NCBI GenBank assembly: GCA_028284395.1 | Contig: JANQRV010000263.1 | Location: 1-34,469, forward strand | Direction of reading: 5' to 3' | Source of the DNA: Saprospiraceae bacterium | GTDB taxonomy: Bacteria; Bacteroidota; Bacteroidia; Chitinophagales; Saprospiraceae | Length of the DNA stretch: 34,469 bases | Shown here: piece after piece, positions 15,612 through 24,226 of the stretch | How the letters are laid out: each line of letters opens with the position of its first letter | Position numbering within the stretch: position 1 is the first letter of the stretch | Made by a program: the position numbers and the translations under genes | The notes under the pieces: model-generated | The model's input: the letters and a program-made list of their open reading frames with translations, nothing else | What the model was told of the DNA's origin: nothing | Databases searched by the model: none

Positions 15612-17855
15612 ATGCATAAAACGAGAAACTTAAAAACCAACTTTCTACTACTGCTCAATTTTATGGGTCTTTTACCCTTAGTTGCCTTTGTCGACCCTCA
15701 AGATGAATACCAATTGCGGATCCAAAAAACAGCTGATAAAATGGAAATTGACGGACGGTTAGAAGACCCCGCCTGGCAAAAGGCGGCTGTCGCCAAGGAT
15801 TTTTGGATGGCCTTCCCCATCGATGGCGAAAAAGCACCGTTGCAGACCGAAGTACGCGCAACCTACGATGATGATTTTTTGTACATCAGCGCTGTTTGCC
15901 ATGGGACCAATGATTACATCATTCAGACCCTAAAAAGAGACATTGATTTTTGGGAGGGCGATGTATTTGCCGTCGTCATTGACCCCGTTAACCAACGTAG
16001 TAACGGATTTAATTTTGGAGTAAATCCCTATAATGTTCAGATGGAAGCGACCATTGCCGGACAGATTGGCAATCGCGCCAACCTCACCGGCAGCGGCCCC
16101 CCAACCGGCATCAATCCATCTTGGGACAACAAGTGGTTTTCGGCCGTGTCGAACCACGAAGACCGATGGATCGTTGAGATGGCGATCCCTTTTAAAACGC
16201 TGCGTTATGATGCCTCCAAAAGTACCTGGGGGATCAATTTTATCAGGGGCGACATCCGATCTAATAGTTACCATACCTGGGCACCGGTACCCGTACAATG
16301 GCTGACGGTCGATTTAGGTTATACCGGGGCACTGGTTTGGGATAGCCCACCCAAAGCTCAAAAGCGAAATGTATCGGTCATACCTTACCTTACTACTGCT
16401 TATGACCAGGACTTTGTGGAAGAGACCGAAGCAAATTTCTCGCCCGACATCGGAGTTGATGCTAAGTTGGCCGTCACTTCCTCCCTAAATTTAGACTTGA
16501 CCATTAATCCGGATTTTTCCCAGGTGGAAGTAGATCAGCAAGTCACTAATTTGACAACTTTCAGCATTAATTTCCCCGAGCGCCGCCTCTTCTTTTTGGA
16601 GAATTCAGACATCTTCAGTGGTTTTGGCATCCCTCCTAGTCGTCCTTTTTTTTCCCGAAGAATCGGACTGAACCAAGGTCAAACCATTCCCATTTTGTAC
16701 GGTGCGAGGTTGAGCGGGAATCTGGATAAGAATTTACGTATGGGCTTGATGAATATGCATACCAGATCCACCGATGATTTTAAAGCACAGAATTATACTG
16801 CTGCTGCTTTGGAGAGAAGAATTTTTGCCCGCTCCACCATAAAAGCGCTCTTTTTGAATCGCCAGGGTTTCGAAGGCGCAGAGACGATTGAGGGCAATTA
16901 CGGTCGCAATGCAGGACTGGAATTCGATTATTCCACCGCCGACGGAAAATGGGGAGGTTTTCTGCAGTATCACCGCTCTTTCAAGCCCGACCTTAGTAGC
17001 AAACAAACTTTTTTCAACATCGGATTTCGCCATAATAGTCGAAACATTGGTGTTTTTATGGACCACAACCGCTCGGGAGAAAATTTCTTTGCCGATATGG
17101 GTTTCACACCTTTTCTCAGCAATATTGACGCCATCAGGGATACCATTATTCGGCAGAGCGTATCTGCCTCATTTAATCGATTCACTTATACTCATTATCC
17201 CGATAACGAACGCATCAATTCTCTACAATTTCAAGTCGCGGATACCTATAAGCTCGACGAGAACTGGAATTTCCGGGAGAATTCCTTTCTACTGACTTTC
17301 AGAGCCAATTACGCCAATAAGAGCACCTTGATTTTTGAAGCGACCCAAAACAACATTCGACTGTTATTCCCCTTTACCTTCACCGGGGATATCCCTCTTC
17401 CTGCCCAATGGTACGATTTTCGCAATGTATCTGTGGAATATCAATCCAACAATCGGAATGCTTTTAACTTCCAGGCGGGTTTGTTGTACGGTGGTTTCTA
17501 CAATGGTACTCGCCTCGAGGCCAGGTTACAATTGAATTACCGACGACAACCCTGGGGCAATTTTGGTGTGAGTATCAGACAAAACGATTTGGATTTTCCC
17601 GCTCCCTATGGCAACACCCGGCTTTGGTTGGTTGGGCCCAGAATCGAGATCAATTTTTCGAACAACCTCTTCTGGACCACATTTATTCAATACAATACCC
17701 AAGTAGATAATCTGAACATCAACAGCCGTTTGCAGTGGCGTTTTCAACCCATGTCGGACTTCTTCCTGGTCTATACGGATAATTATGCGGTAGATGTGTG
17801 GGGAAAGAAAGACCGGGCACTGGTCCTAAAGGCGAGTTATTGGTTGAATTTGTAA
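15612..17855 (+). CDS. CBM9-like/DUF5916 outer-membrane protein
   Basis: I start at ATG 15612, which gives signal peptide MHKTRNLKTNFLLLLNFM to LVAFV; the in-frame GTG at 15576 only adds 12 residues before it. Residues of about 30-230 form a carbohydrate-binding module 9-like beta sandwich (MEIDGRLEDPAWQKA, YDDDFLYISAVCHG, WIVEMAIPFKTLRYD, WGINFIR). The rest is a DUF5916-type region, with its hallmark LTINPDFSQVEVDQQVTN and FPERRLFFLENSDIF segments, and it ends in amphipathic beta-strands with a terminal aromatic/leucine (KASYWLNL), as in outer-membrane barrels. Proteins of this family in Bacteroidota lack a demonstrated function that I can name. Binding or uptake of a glycan or peptide at the surface fits the CBM9 part. 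It is 90 bases upstream of a co-oriented membrane AraC regulator. Confidence 0.9.
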   Translation: MHKTRNLKTNFLLLLNFMGLLPLVAFVDPQDEYQLRIQKTADKMEIDGRLEDPAWQKAAVAKDFWMAFPIDGEKAPLQTEVRATYDDDFLYISAVCHGTNDYIIQTLKRDIDFWEGDVFAVVIDPVNQRSNGFNFGVNPYNVQMEATIAGQIGNRANLTGSGPPTGINPSWDNKWFSAVSNHEDRWIVEMAIPFKTLRYDASKSTWGINFIRGDIRSNSYHTWAPVPVQWLTVDLGYTGALVWDSPPKAQKRNVSVIPYLTTAYDQDFVEETEANFSPDIGVDAKLAVTSSLNLDLTINPDFSQVEVDQQVTNLTTFSINFPERRLFFLENSDIFSGFGIPPSRPFFSRRIGLNQGQTIPILYGARLSGNLDKNLRMGLMNMHTRSTDDFKAQNYTAAALERRIFARSTIKALFLNRQGFEGAETIEGNYGRNAGLEFDYSTADGKWGGFLQYHRSFKPDLSSKQTFFNIGFRHNSRNIGVFMDHNRSGENFFADMGFTPFLSNIDAIRDTIIRQSVSASFNRFTYTHYPDNERINSLQFQVADTYKLDENWNFRENSFLLTFRANYANKSTLIFEATQNNIRLLFPFTFTGDIPLPAQWYDFRNVSVEYQSNNRNAFNFQAGLLYGGFYNGTRLEARLQLNYRRQPWGNFGVSIRQNDLDFPAPYGNTRLWLVGPRIEINFSNNLFWTTFIQYNTQVDNLNINSRLQWRFQPMSDFFLVYTDNYAVDVWGKKDRALVLKASYWLNL

Positions 17856-17945
17856 GCTAGATAGACAGCCGGATTTATGAGGGAGATTTTCTGGTTTAAT
17901 TGGTATTTTGCGAGTTAACTGGTTTAAAAATAAAATTCCCAGGTT

Positions 17946-19070
17946 TTGACCTTCTATGAAAGCATCACAGCCATTAACTCCGGCATTGCCCTACTTCTAG
18001 TTTTCCTCATCGTCACCAATCCCTCGCAAAAAAACCGGAAAGCCAATCAGTGGCTCGCCGGCTTTACCGGCTTGCTCTTCTATCTATTTTTTGAAGAAGT
18101 GCTCGATGCCTGGGGCTTGTTTGAACGTGTTCCTCAATTGGAATTAATTGGTCAGTATGTTGTCTTGAGTTTACCGGTTCTTCTCCTGATGGTAGTCCGC
18201 TACTTTTTAGAACCGGAAAGAAAATGGTTATGGAGCGATTGGCTTCATTTCAGCTTAGTAGTAATCTATTGGATGCTTTCTTTCCCCGTTTACTTTGTCG
18301 ATGCCAATACTTTCCACAAATTGGAGGCTGCTCCGGCACAACCAATTGAGTGGGTGATCGGGATCTCCTTCTTTTTGGCATTTACTGCCCAGACATTGCG
18401 CTATACTTTTGTCAGTTATCGAAAACTGAGGAATCATGAGCGGAACATTCGTCAGTTTTCGGCCGACGACCAGGGGCAAAATCTGACTTGGCTGCGGCAT
18501 TTCGTGATTGTCTTTTTATTCATGTTCCTGGTTTTTGCCTTGATGGAAATACCTGCTGTCAGTCGGTGGGAGGACCCTTTACAGGTCGTCTACTCTCTGG
18601 GGTTGCTGGGTTTCGGTTATTTTGCCATCGGACAACCGGAGGTCTTTCCATACTCCTTTACGGAGCGGGAAGTCTATCAGGAACTCATCTCCGAGGAACC
18701 ACTGTCAACCTACTCCGGCTCGCAGGGTGAGCAATTTCAAATGGAAAAAGAGCGATTGTTGGACTATATGGATCATCATCGCCCCTTTCTCGATGGCCAA
18801 CTCAATCTTTCCAAATTGGCCGAACGGCTCGAAATCCCACCAAGATTCTTATCACAAGTCATCAATGCTGGTTTTAACGAGAACTTTTCCAGTTTTATCA
18901 ATCGTTACCGGACGGAGTATGCCCAAACCCTTTTACGTGACTCAAAATTAAATCACCTTAGTATTTACCAGATCGGTCTGGAGGCGGGTTTTCATTCCCG
19001 AACGGTTTTTCATACCCATTTTAAGAAGGTGACGGGGGTTAGTCCTAGTGCTTTTCGGCAGGCTAGGTAG
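17946..19070 (+). CDS. membrane-anchored AraC-family transcriptional regulator
   Basis: The 374-residue product has an N-terminal half with about six to seven hydrophobic helices (for example SGIALLLVFLIVTNP, WLHFSLVVIYWMLSF, FVIVFLFMFLVFALME) and a C-terminal AraC DNA-binding domain (about 270-374) with both helix-turn-helix units (LNLSKLAERLEIPPRFLSQV, and the second with IYQIGLEAGFHSRTVFHTHF, ending KKVTGVSPSAFR). This 7TM-like plus AraC layout is common in Bacteroidota and places DNA binding at the membrane. The only start in frame is TTG at 17946, because a TAA lies 15 bases upstream. It lies 154 bases before the exported-protein/hydrolase/sulfatase run and may control it or itself; the inverted repeat at 19159-19180 is a candidate target. 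Confidence 0.92.
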   Translation: MTFYESITAINSGIALLLVFLIVTNPSQKNRKANQWLAGFTGLLFYLFFEEVLDAWGLFERVPQLELIGQYVVLSLPVLLLMVVRYFLEPERKWLWSDWLHFSLVVIYWMLSFPVYFVDANTFHKLEAAPAQPIEWVIGISFFLAFTAQTLRYTFVSYRKLRNHERNIRQFSADDQGQNLTWLRHFVIVFLFMFLVFALMEIPAVSRWEDPLQVVYSLGLLGFGYFAIGQPEVFPYSFTEREVYQELISEEPLSTYSGSQGEQFQMEKERLLDYMDHHRPFLDGQLNLSKLAERLEIPPRFLSQVINAGFNENFSSFINRYRTEYAQTLLRDSKLNHLSIYQIGLEAGFHSRTVFHTHFKKVTGVSPSAFRQAR

Positions 19071-19158
19071 TGGTTGTGATTAATTTGGGGGCTGTGGTTG
19101 TCCTCTTGAGATGATGGAAGGTTGGTGGTGGCAGACTGTTAAATCCGTTTTAAATTGT

Positions 19159-19180
19159 GTTCGGATTCGCGTTTCCGAAC
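19159..19180. promoter_or_regulatory. inverted repeat upstream of the hydrolase/sulfatase run
   Basis: Arms GTTCGGA (19159-19165) and TCCGAAC (19174-19180) are perfect and flank eight bases. The repeat lies 44 bases before the start of the 19225 gene and 88 bases after the AraC regulator stop. No T-tract follows, so an operator is more likely than a terminator. The binding protein is unknown. Confidence 0.35.
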
Positions 19181-19224
19181 AATCCAACCCGCAGAATTGC
19201 TGAATATGGTCGAAAATCTAACCT

Positions 19225-19833
19225 ATGAAGCAATTTCCATTCTTATTGATTTTACTGGGTAGTGCAGGCATGGTCTACGCTCAAAAAGAGATGCCGCACA
19301 ATATCCATTTTTCCAGTCATTTACTTGATTTCGTGGATCCCGGCTTCCAAATTGGTTACCAGCTGCCCTTGAAGGCATGGACGAAGACCAAAGAAAAGAG
19401 GAAGGGGCCTAAGGTCAAAGAAAAATTCCTTTTAGGGGGTCTTCATTTGGGTTACTATCACGAAATCTACAGCCACCATGGTCTGACGGTATTTCCGCAA
19501 ATCACACTTCGACGGATAAAACCGGAGAAAGGTAAATTATTTGACGCCGCAATGGGAATCGGCTTTCAATGCAGCATTTACGATGCTGAGGTCTATACGG
19601 TGTCGGAAAATAATGAAGTGACCAAGGATGGTCCGACCGGACAAAATGCGCTCTTCTCCTCTCTCTCTTTTGCCTGGGGGCGGGATCTTCGTTACCGTAA
19701 GCAAATCCCCCTGGCGTGGACGGTTGGCATTGGGATCTCCAGCCGGTACCCGGTCAATAAGACCATGATTCCGATGCCATTCCTCCAGGCGAATGTCATC
19801 TATTATCTAAAAAATAAAAAAGGAGACCAATGA
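19225..19833 (+). CDS. exported protein, possible small outer-membrane barrel
   Basis: The 202-residue product begins with signal peptide MKQFPFLLILLGSAGMVYAQ. The mature part alternates polar and apolar residues in beta-strand fashion (LGGLHLGYYHEIYSHHGLTV, LFDAAMGIGFQCSIYD, LFSSLSFAWGRDL, LAWTVGIGISSRYP, LQANVIYYLK) with a lysine-rich segment KTKEKRKGPKVKEK in between. This is consistent with an eight-stranded outer-membrane barrel. I recognise no specific family. Its TGA overlaps the ATG of the lipoprotein hydrolase by four bases (ATGA), so the two are translationally coupled and may act on the same substrate. Confidence 0.8.
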   Translation: MKQFPFLLILLGSAGMVYAQKEMPHNIHFSSHLLDFVDPGFQIGYQLPLKAWTKTKEKRKGPKVKEKFLLGGLHLGYYHEIYSHHGLTVFPQITLRRIKPEKGKLFDAAMGIGFQCSIYDAEVYTVSENNEVTKDGPTGQNALFSSLSFAWGRDLRYRKQIPLAWTVGIGISSRYPVNKTMIPMPFLQANVIYYLKNKKGDQ

Positions 19834-20840
19834 GAAAATTCACCCGATGTTTAGCCCTTCTTTTGCTGACCTCAGCTTGCAATGAGGCTCCGAAGCTGGA
19901 CATGCAATTTTTCCTGGAAAACGAAAGTGCCGTTATGCCCGTACTGGTGGAGGGAAACACCAATTCCAAAACCTTCGTCATCATGGTTCACGGTGGCCCC
20001 GGAGGCAGTTCCATCACCAGTTATCACGCATCCAGGCTGATGGAGGGCCTTTTGGATGAATTTGCCTTCGTATACTATGATCAACGCTGTGCCGGTACGT
20101 CACAGGGGAATTGTGATCCGCACCGGTTGACCATTGAAAAATTTGTTGGGGATCTGGATCAGTTAATCACCTTGATCCATTATCATTATGGAGACGACGT
20201 TTCTATCTTCCTCCATGGACATAGTTGGGGCAGCAGTCTGTCGATGGCTTATGCCATCGCCCACCCTGAAAACAGCCTTAAAGGGATCATTCTGTTAGCG
20301 GGCCCTCACAATTTCAGACTAACCAATCGCGAAGCTAAGCAAAGCATCTTGGGTTTTGGTAAACGAATGATCGATCTGGGCATCCAAACCGACTCCTGGA
20401 GATCCCTGATGGCCGAGGTCAAAGACCAGGATCCCAATACGCTTGATGGTTTGATGGCCATCAATGAAGCAGCCAATGCAACCAATGCGGTTTTGATCAA
20501 AATGGATTCCATCCAGACCTTGCTACCCGATGTCCACATTCGATCTGGCATCACCGGTATAATTCCAGGGTTTCTAGCCAAATTGGGAGAGGACTTTCAA
20601 ATGGAGTTGTTGGATATGGATTATTCCGATCAATTACCCAACTTACAGATTCCGGTAGCGATGTATGCCGGTAGGTACGATTTTGTGATTCCGCCCAGTG
20701 TAGTCACTGATGCCTACGAGCGATTGACTACTCCCAACGCGGACTTTTATGTGTTTGAAAAGTCTGGACACTCTCCCATTTTTAGCGAAAACACATTGTA
20801 CATGGAGCGATTAAAAGACTTTGTTCTACTACATCGTTGA
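19830..20840 (+). CDS. alpha/beta hydrolase lipoprotein (S33-like)
   Basis: The 336-residue product starts with a lipoprotein signal (MRKFTRCLALLLLTSAC, lipidated Cys17). The alpha/beta hydrolase fold shows the oxyanion segment MVHGGPGGS (residues 52-60), the nucleophile elbow GHSWGSS (Ser132), a likely Asp284 in YAGRYDFVIPP and His314 in EKSGHSP. The HGGPGG segment and lid region resemble proline iminopeptidase (family S33) and related esterases. The true substrate (peptide, ester or lactone) is not fixed by these motifs. As a lipoprotein it probably sits in the outer membrane, or at the cell surface. It overlaps the upstream gene by four bases, and the first sulfatase follows after 84 bases. 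Confidence 0.9.
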   Translation: MRKFTRCLALLLLTSACNEAPKLDMQFFLENESAVMPVLVEGNTNSKTFVIMVHGGPGGSSITSYHASRLMEGLLDEFAFVYYDQRCAGTSQGNCDPHRLTIEKFVGDLDQLITLIHYHYGDDVSIFLHGHSWGSSLSMAYAIAHPENSLKGIILLAGPHNFRLTNREAKQSILGFGKRMIDLGIQTDSWRSLMAEVKDQDPNTLDGLMAINEAANATNAVLIKMDSIQTLLPDVHIRSGITGIIPGFLAKLGEDFQMELLDMDYSDQLPNLQIPVAMYAGRYDFVIPPSVVTDAYERLTTPNADFYVFEKSGHSPIFSENTLYMERLKDFVLLHR

Positions 20841-20924
20841 GGCGGAATGGAGTGGGACTGAACGATTCTTTGTAATCACTGGGATTTTTTGTCATCTTTG
20901 AATGAATTCTCATCCCTTACAAGA

Positions 20925-22589
20925 ATGAAAGACCCACTCCATTTAATGCTGGCCCTCAGTTTTTTCTCTACTACACTTATCACCAACCCATTCCTAAATA
21001 AACTGGACATTGACAGTCGGCATTATCGATTCGAACTTGGATTAATTGGTGAACGCGACCAGCAAACACCTTTGCTGGTCGATTGGTCCTTCAATGAAAA
21101 AACCAGACCGAATATCCTATTCATTTCGATCGACGATCTCCGTCCCAGTTTAGGTGTTTATGGCGATTCTTTTGCCATCACGCCCCACCTCGATCAATTT
21201 GCAGCAGAAGGTATGACATTTCGCCAGACCTTCTGCCAATCGGCCGTTTGTGCACCATCCCGAGCGAGCTTGATGACGGGACTGAGGCCTGATTCTACCC
21301 GAGTCTGGCACCTGGGAGACCAGTTTCGCAAGATCAACCCCCAAAGCGTTACCATGCCCCAATACTTTCACCGATATGGTTATCACACGGTGAATATTGG
21401 TAAGATCTTCCACAATTACATGCCAGATTCTGTTTCATGGGATGAACCGGACTTACGTCCCACCCGTTATCTCCGCCCGGATTGGCTCAAACGAGATGGA
21501 GAGACCTTTTACATCAACGAAGAGACACAGGCACTACAGGCAGTCAAACGAGATTCTTTATTGGAGCTGCGGCCCGTGCGATATGCAGATGGTTGGAATA
21601 CGGGTCCAGCCTGGGAAATGGCGGAAGTACACGATACAATGTACTTTGATGGGGCACAAAACGAACTGGCAAAATCTACCCTCACCAGGCTTGCTAAATC
21701 TGACCGGCCTTTCTACTTGGCACTTGGCTATTTCCGGCCTCACCTACCGTTCGCCGTGCCTAAAAAATACTGGAATCTGTATGACCCAAAGCAGTTACCG
21801 CTGGCTTCCAATCCCGATGTTCCCAAAGATGCACCCGTATTGACCATGAACTCCATGTATGAATTGCGACACTACGATGGGTTTCATCACATCGGTCATC
21901 CTACTTCTTCTTACCGAATGAGTGAAGATACGGCACGCACCCTCAAACAGGGTTATTATGCCAGCGTTTCTTATGTCGACGCCTTGTTTGGGCAACTGAT
22001 CACCCATCTGAAGTCACTTGGCATTTACGAAAATATCATCATCATTGTCTGGGGCGATCACGGTTGGAAATTAGGTGATCACAACAGTTGGGGGAAGATG
22101 ACCAATTACAACATCGATTTGCAAGTACCGATGATGATCCGTTATCCCAACCAGCAAATCCGGGGTGCCCATACTTTTGCGATCACCGAACTGGTCGATA
22201 TGTTTCCGTCTCTATGTGAGTTAGCGGATATCCCTATACCAGAATATATGCAGGGTCGGAGTTTCGTTCCACTGCTCAAGGATCCCGACCGCCAATGGAA
22301 GACGGCCGCTTTCAGTCAGTTTCACCGGCGTCCCAAAGTAACGCCCGACGGTGGCAGGTATATGGGCTATTCCATCAATACAACGACTTACCACTACATC
22401 GAATGGTATACCTGGGATGCAACCAAGGGGATACGTGGTCAGTCTGTGGCAGCTGAATTGTACGACCGGACGTCCGATCCACACGAGATGGTCAACCTGG
22501 CGGCAAGTACTTCCCATCAGAAAATAAAGGAGGAACTTGCCCGGCAACTCGCAGCCGGTTGGAGAAAGGCGTGGCCCTGGGAGCGCTGA
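20925..22589 (+). CDS. sulfatase, iduronate-2-sulfatase-like
   Basis: I start at ATG 20925 (signal peptide MKDPLHLMLALSFFSTTLI); an in-frame TTG at 20889 would add 12 residues. The 554-residue product has the metal-binding ISIDDLRPSLGVYGD, typical of the iduronate-2-sulfatase-like S1 subfamily, the formylglycine site Cys109 in CAPSRASLMTG, GKIFHN, HLPFAVPKKY and VWGDHGWKLGDHNSWGK with the catalytic and metal Asp/His. A formylglycine-generating or anaerobic maturase is needed, and neither is in the window. The likely role is removal of sulfate from a polysaccharide in the periplasm. Between signal peptide and catalytic domain about 35 residues have no recognisable function, and their DNA has a perfect 11-bp hairpin (21056-21081). 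The second sulfatase follows after 31 bases. Confidence 0.95.
   Translation: MKDPLHLMLALSFFSTTLITNPFLNKLDIDSRHYRFELGLIGERDQQTPLLVDWSFNEKTRPNILFISIDDLRPSLGVYGDSFAITPHLDQFAAEGMTFRQTFCQSAVCAPSRASLMTGLRPDSTRVWHLGDQFRKINPQSVTMPQYFHRYGYHTVNIGKIFHNYMPDSVSWDEPDLRPTRYLRPDWLKRDGETFYINEETQALQAVKRDSLLELRPVRYADGWNTGPAWEMAEVHDTMYFDGAQNELAKSTLTRLAKSDRPFYLALGYFRPHLPFAVPKKYWNLYDPKQLPLASNPDVPKDAPVLTMNSMYELRHYDGFHHIGHPTSSYRMSEDTARTLKQGYYASVSYVDALFGQLITHLKSLGIYENIIIIVWGDHGWKLGDHNSWGKMTNYNIDLQVPMMIRYPNQQIRGAHTFAITELVDMFPSLCELADIPIPEYMQGRSFVPLLKDPDRQWKTAAFSQFHRRPKVTPDGGRYMGYSINTTTYHYIEWYTWDATKGIRGQSVAAELYDRTSDPHEMVNLAASTSHQKIKEELARQLAAGWRKAWPWER
21056..21081. repeat. perfect 11-bp hairpin near the 5' end of the sulfatase gene
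   Basis: CGACCAGCAAA and TTTGCTGGTCG flank CACC. It lies about 130 bases after the sulfatase start, in the stretch between signal peptide and catalytic domain. It could influence translation elongation or mRNA stability. Chance is possible. Confidence 0.5.
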
Positions 22590-22620
22590 TATTCCGTGAA
22601 ATCTAAGTAATTACAACATA

Positions 22621-24171
22621 ATGACAAGATTCCAAATTTCTAACAAGTCACTGCTATTTTTTGTACTCTTTGCCGTGTTCTCTTGCACTCAAGAAGATCG
22701 TGAGGCCCCAAAACCGCCGAACATTCTTTTCATACTGGCGGATGATCTGGGATACGGCGACCTGGCTTGTTACAATCCGGAATCGAATATTCCAACCCCT
22801 AATCTCGACCGGCTGGCCGCCGAAGGGATGAGGTTTACGGATGCGCACAGTCCATCCACAGTTTGTACACCAACACGGTACAGCATCCTTACGGGCCGGA
22901 TGGCTTTCCGCACGGGCATGCGGGGTGTGTTTGCCGGTGTCAGTGGTCCTTGTTTAATCAAAGCGGACCGTCTTACCTTACCCCAAATGCTTCGTGACCA
23001 AGGTTATGTCACCGCCTGTACTGGTAAATGGCACGTTGGCATGACTTTTTTTGACGCGAAAGGGGACACCATCAAGGAACGCGGCGTAAAGGCCGTTCAA
23101 CAGGTCGATTACACCCGCTCCATTCCCGACGGCCCCATTCATCGCGGTTTCGACCAATTCTACGGTACCGTTTCCTGTCCGACAACCGACTGGTTGTATG
23201 CCTACATCGATGGAGATCGGATACCAATTCCGGCTACCAAGTTGCTCGATCGGGATCAATTGCCGAAACATCCTTACGCCAACGATTGTCGCCCCGGCAT
23301 GGTGGCAGATAACTTTGACCACGAAGAAGTCGATCTGGTCTTCCTCGAAAAAAGTAAAGCCTTTCTTAAAGAACACGTTGAAAATACTCCCGACAAGCCC
23401 TTTTTCCTCTATCATTCGATGCAAGCCGTTCACCTTCCGTCCTTTGCCGCCGACCGTTTCAAAGGCAAAACCAGCGCTGGTCCACATGGAGACTTTATTT
23501 TCGAAATGGATTTCGTAGTCGGCGAACTCTTAGCCACGCTGGAACAACTTGGCCTGACCGAAAACACGTTGGTTATCTTCGCCAGTGACAATGGCCCGGA
23601 AGTCCCTACCGTTCTGGATATGCGGAAGACCTATCAGCATGATGGCGCCCGTCCGTGGCGAGGAGTAAAACGCGACCAGTGGGAAGGCGGTCACCGCACC
23701 CCATTCATTGTACGCTGGCCGGGAAAAGTTGCCTCCAACACTACATGTAATGAGATGTTAAGCCTTACCGATGTGATGGCCACTTGCGCCGCGATCATTG
23801 GAGTAGAATTACCGGATAATGCTGCCGAAGACAGCTATGATATCCTGCCGGTCCTACTTGGCACACAGGGTGATGAGCCCGTCCGTCAATACCTGCTGCA
23901 ACAGACAATTTCGTTGGCCATGTCCATTCGTGAGGACAACTGGAAGTACTTGGATCATAAAGGCTCCGGAGGCAACAATTATGACAAGACCGGAGAGTGG
24001 GGAATGAACTTGTATAAACTGAAAGATACCGATCCCGATGCCCCGGGCCAACTCTACAATCTGGAGAGCGATCCCGGCGAAACGGTTAATCTTTACAGCA
24101 AGTATCCCGAGAAAGTACAGCAACTGAAAGCAAAGTTGGAGGCGTTTAAAGCCAGTGGGCGAAGCCGTTAG
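22621..24171 (+). CDS. arylsulfatase-like lipoprotein sulfatase
   Basis: The 516-residue product has a lipoprotein signal (MTRFQISNKSLLFF to AVFSC, Cys22). It carries the arylsulfatase signatures: metal-binding ILADDLGYGD, formylglycine site Cys82 in CTPTRYSILTGR, CTGKWHVG, MQAVHLP, FASDNGPEVP and KRDQWEGGHRTPFIVRW. It differs in subfamily from the preceding sulfatase. The two may remove different sulfate groups from the same glycan, though this is inference. It lies 31 bases downstream of the first sulfatase and ends just before a perfect long inverted repeat. The lipobox suggests periplasmic-side or surface anchoring in the outer membrane, unlike its neighbour. Confidence 0.95.
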   Translation: MTRFQISNKSLLFFVLFAVFSCTQEDREAPKPPNILFILADDLGYGDLACYNPESNIPTPNLDRLAAEGMRFTDAHSPSTVCTPTRYSILTGRMAFRTGMRGVFAGVSGPCLIKADRLTLPQMLRDQGYVTACTGKWHVGMTFFDAKGDTIKERGVKAVQQVDYTRSIPDGPIHRGFDQFYGTVSCPTTDWLYAYIDGDRIPIPATKLLDRDQLPKHPYANDCRPGMVADNFDHEEVDLVFLEKSKAFLKEHVENTPDKPFFLYHSMQAVHLPSFAADRFKGKTSAGPHGDFIFEMDFVVGELLATLEQLGLTENTLVIFASDNGPEVPTVLDMRKTYQHDGARPWRGVKRDQWEGGHRTPFIVRWPGKVASNTTCNEMLSLTDVMATCAAIIGVELPDNAAEDSYDILPVLLGTQGDEPVRQYLLQQTISLAMSIREDNWKYLDHKGSGGNNYDKTGEWGMNLYKLKDTDPDAPGQLYNLESDPGETVNLYSKYPEKVQQLKAKLEAFKASGRSR

Positions 24172-24175
24172 CGAC

Positions 24176-24223
24176 AGGTCTTAAGAACTGGCAAATCTTC
24201 AGATTTGCCAGTTCTTAAGACCT
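24176..24223. repeat. perfect 23-bp inverted repeat between convergent genes
   Basis: Arms 24176-24198 and 24201-24223 match over all 23 bases, with only TC between them. The core reads CTTAAGAACTGGCAAATCT and its complement. It fills almost the entire 55-base gap between the stops of the sulfatase and the TolC-like gene. There is no T-tract on either strand, so it may be an unusual bidirectional terminator, an mRNA stabiliser, or a copy of an interspersed palindrome. Confidence 0.85.
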
Positions 24224-24226
24224 ATC

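Noticed and set aside
22978..23487. 169-codon minus-strand ORF opposite the second sulfatase
   Set aside because: It is antisense to conserved sulfatase coding sequence and has no recognisable domain.
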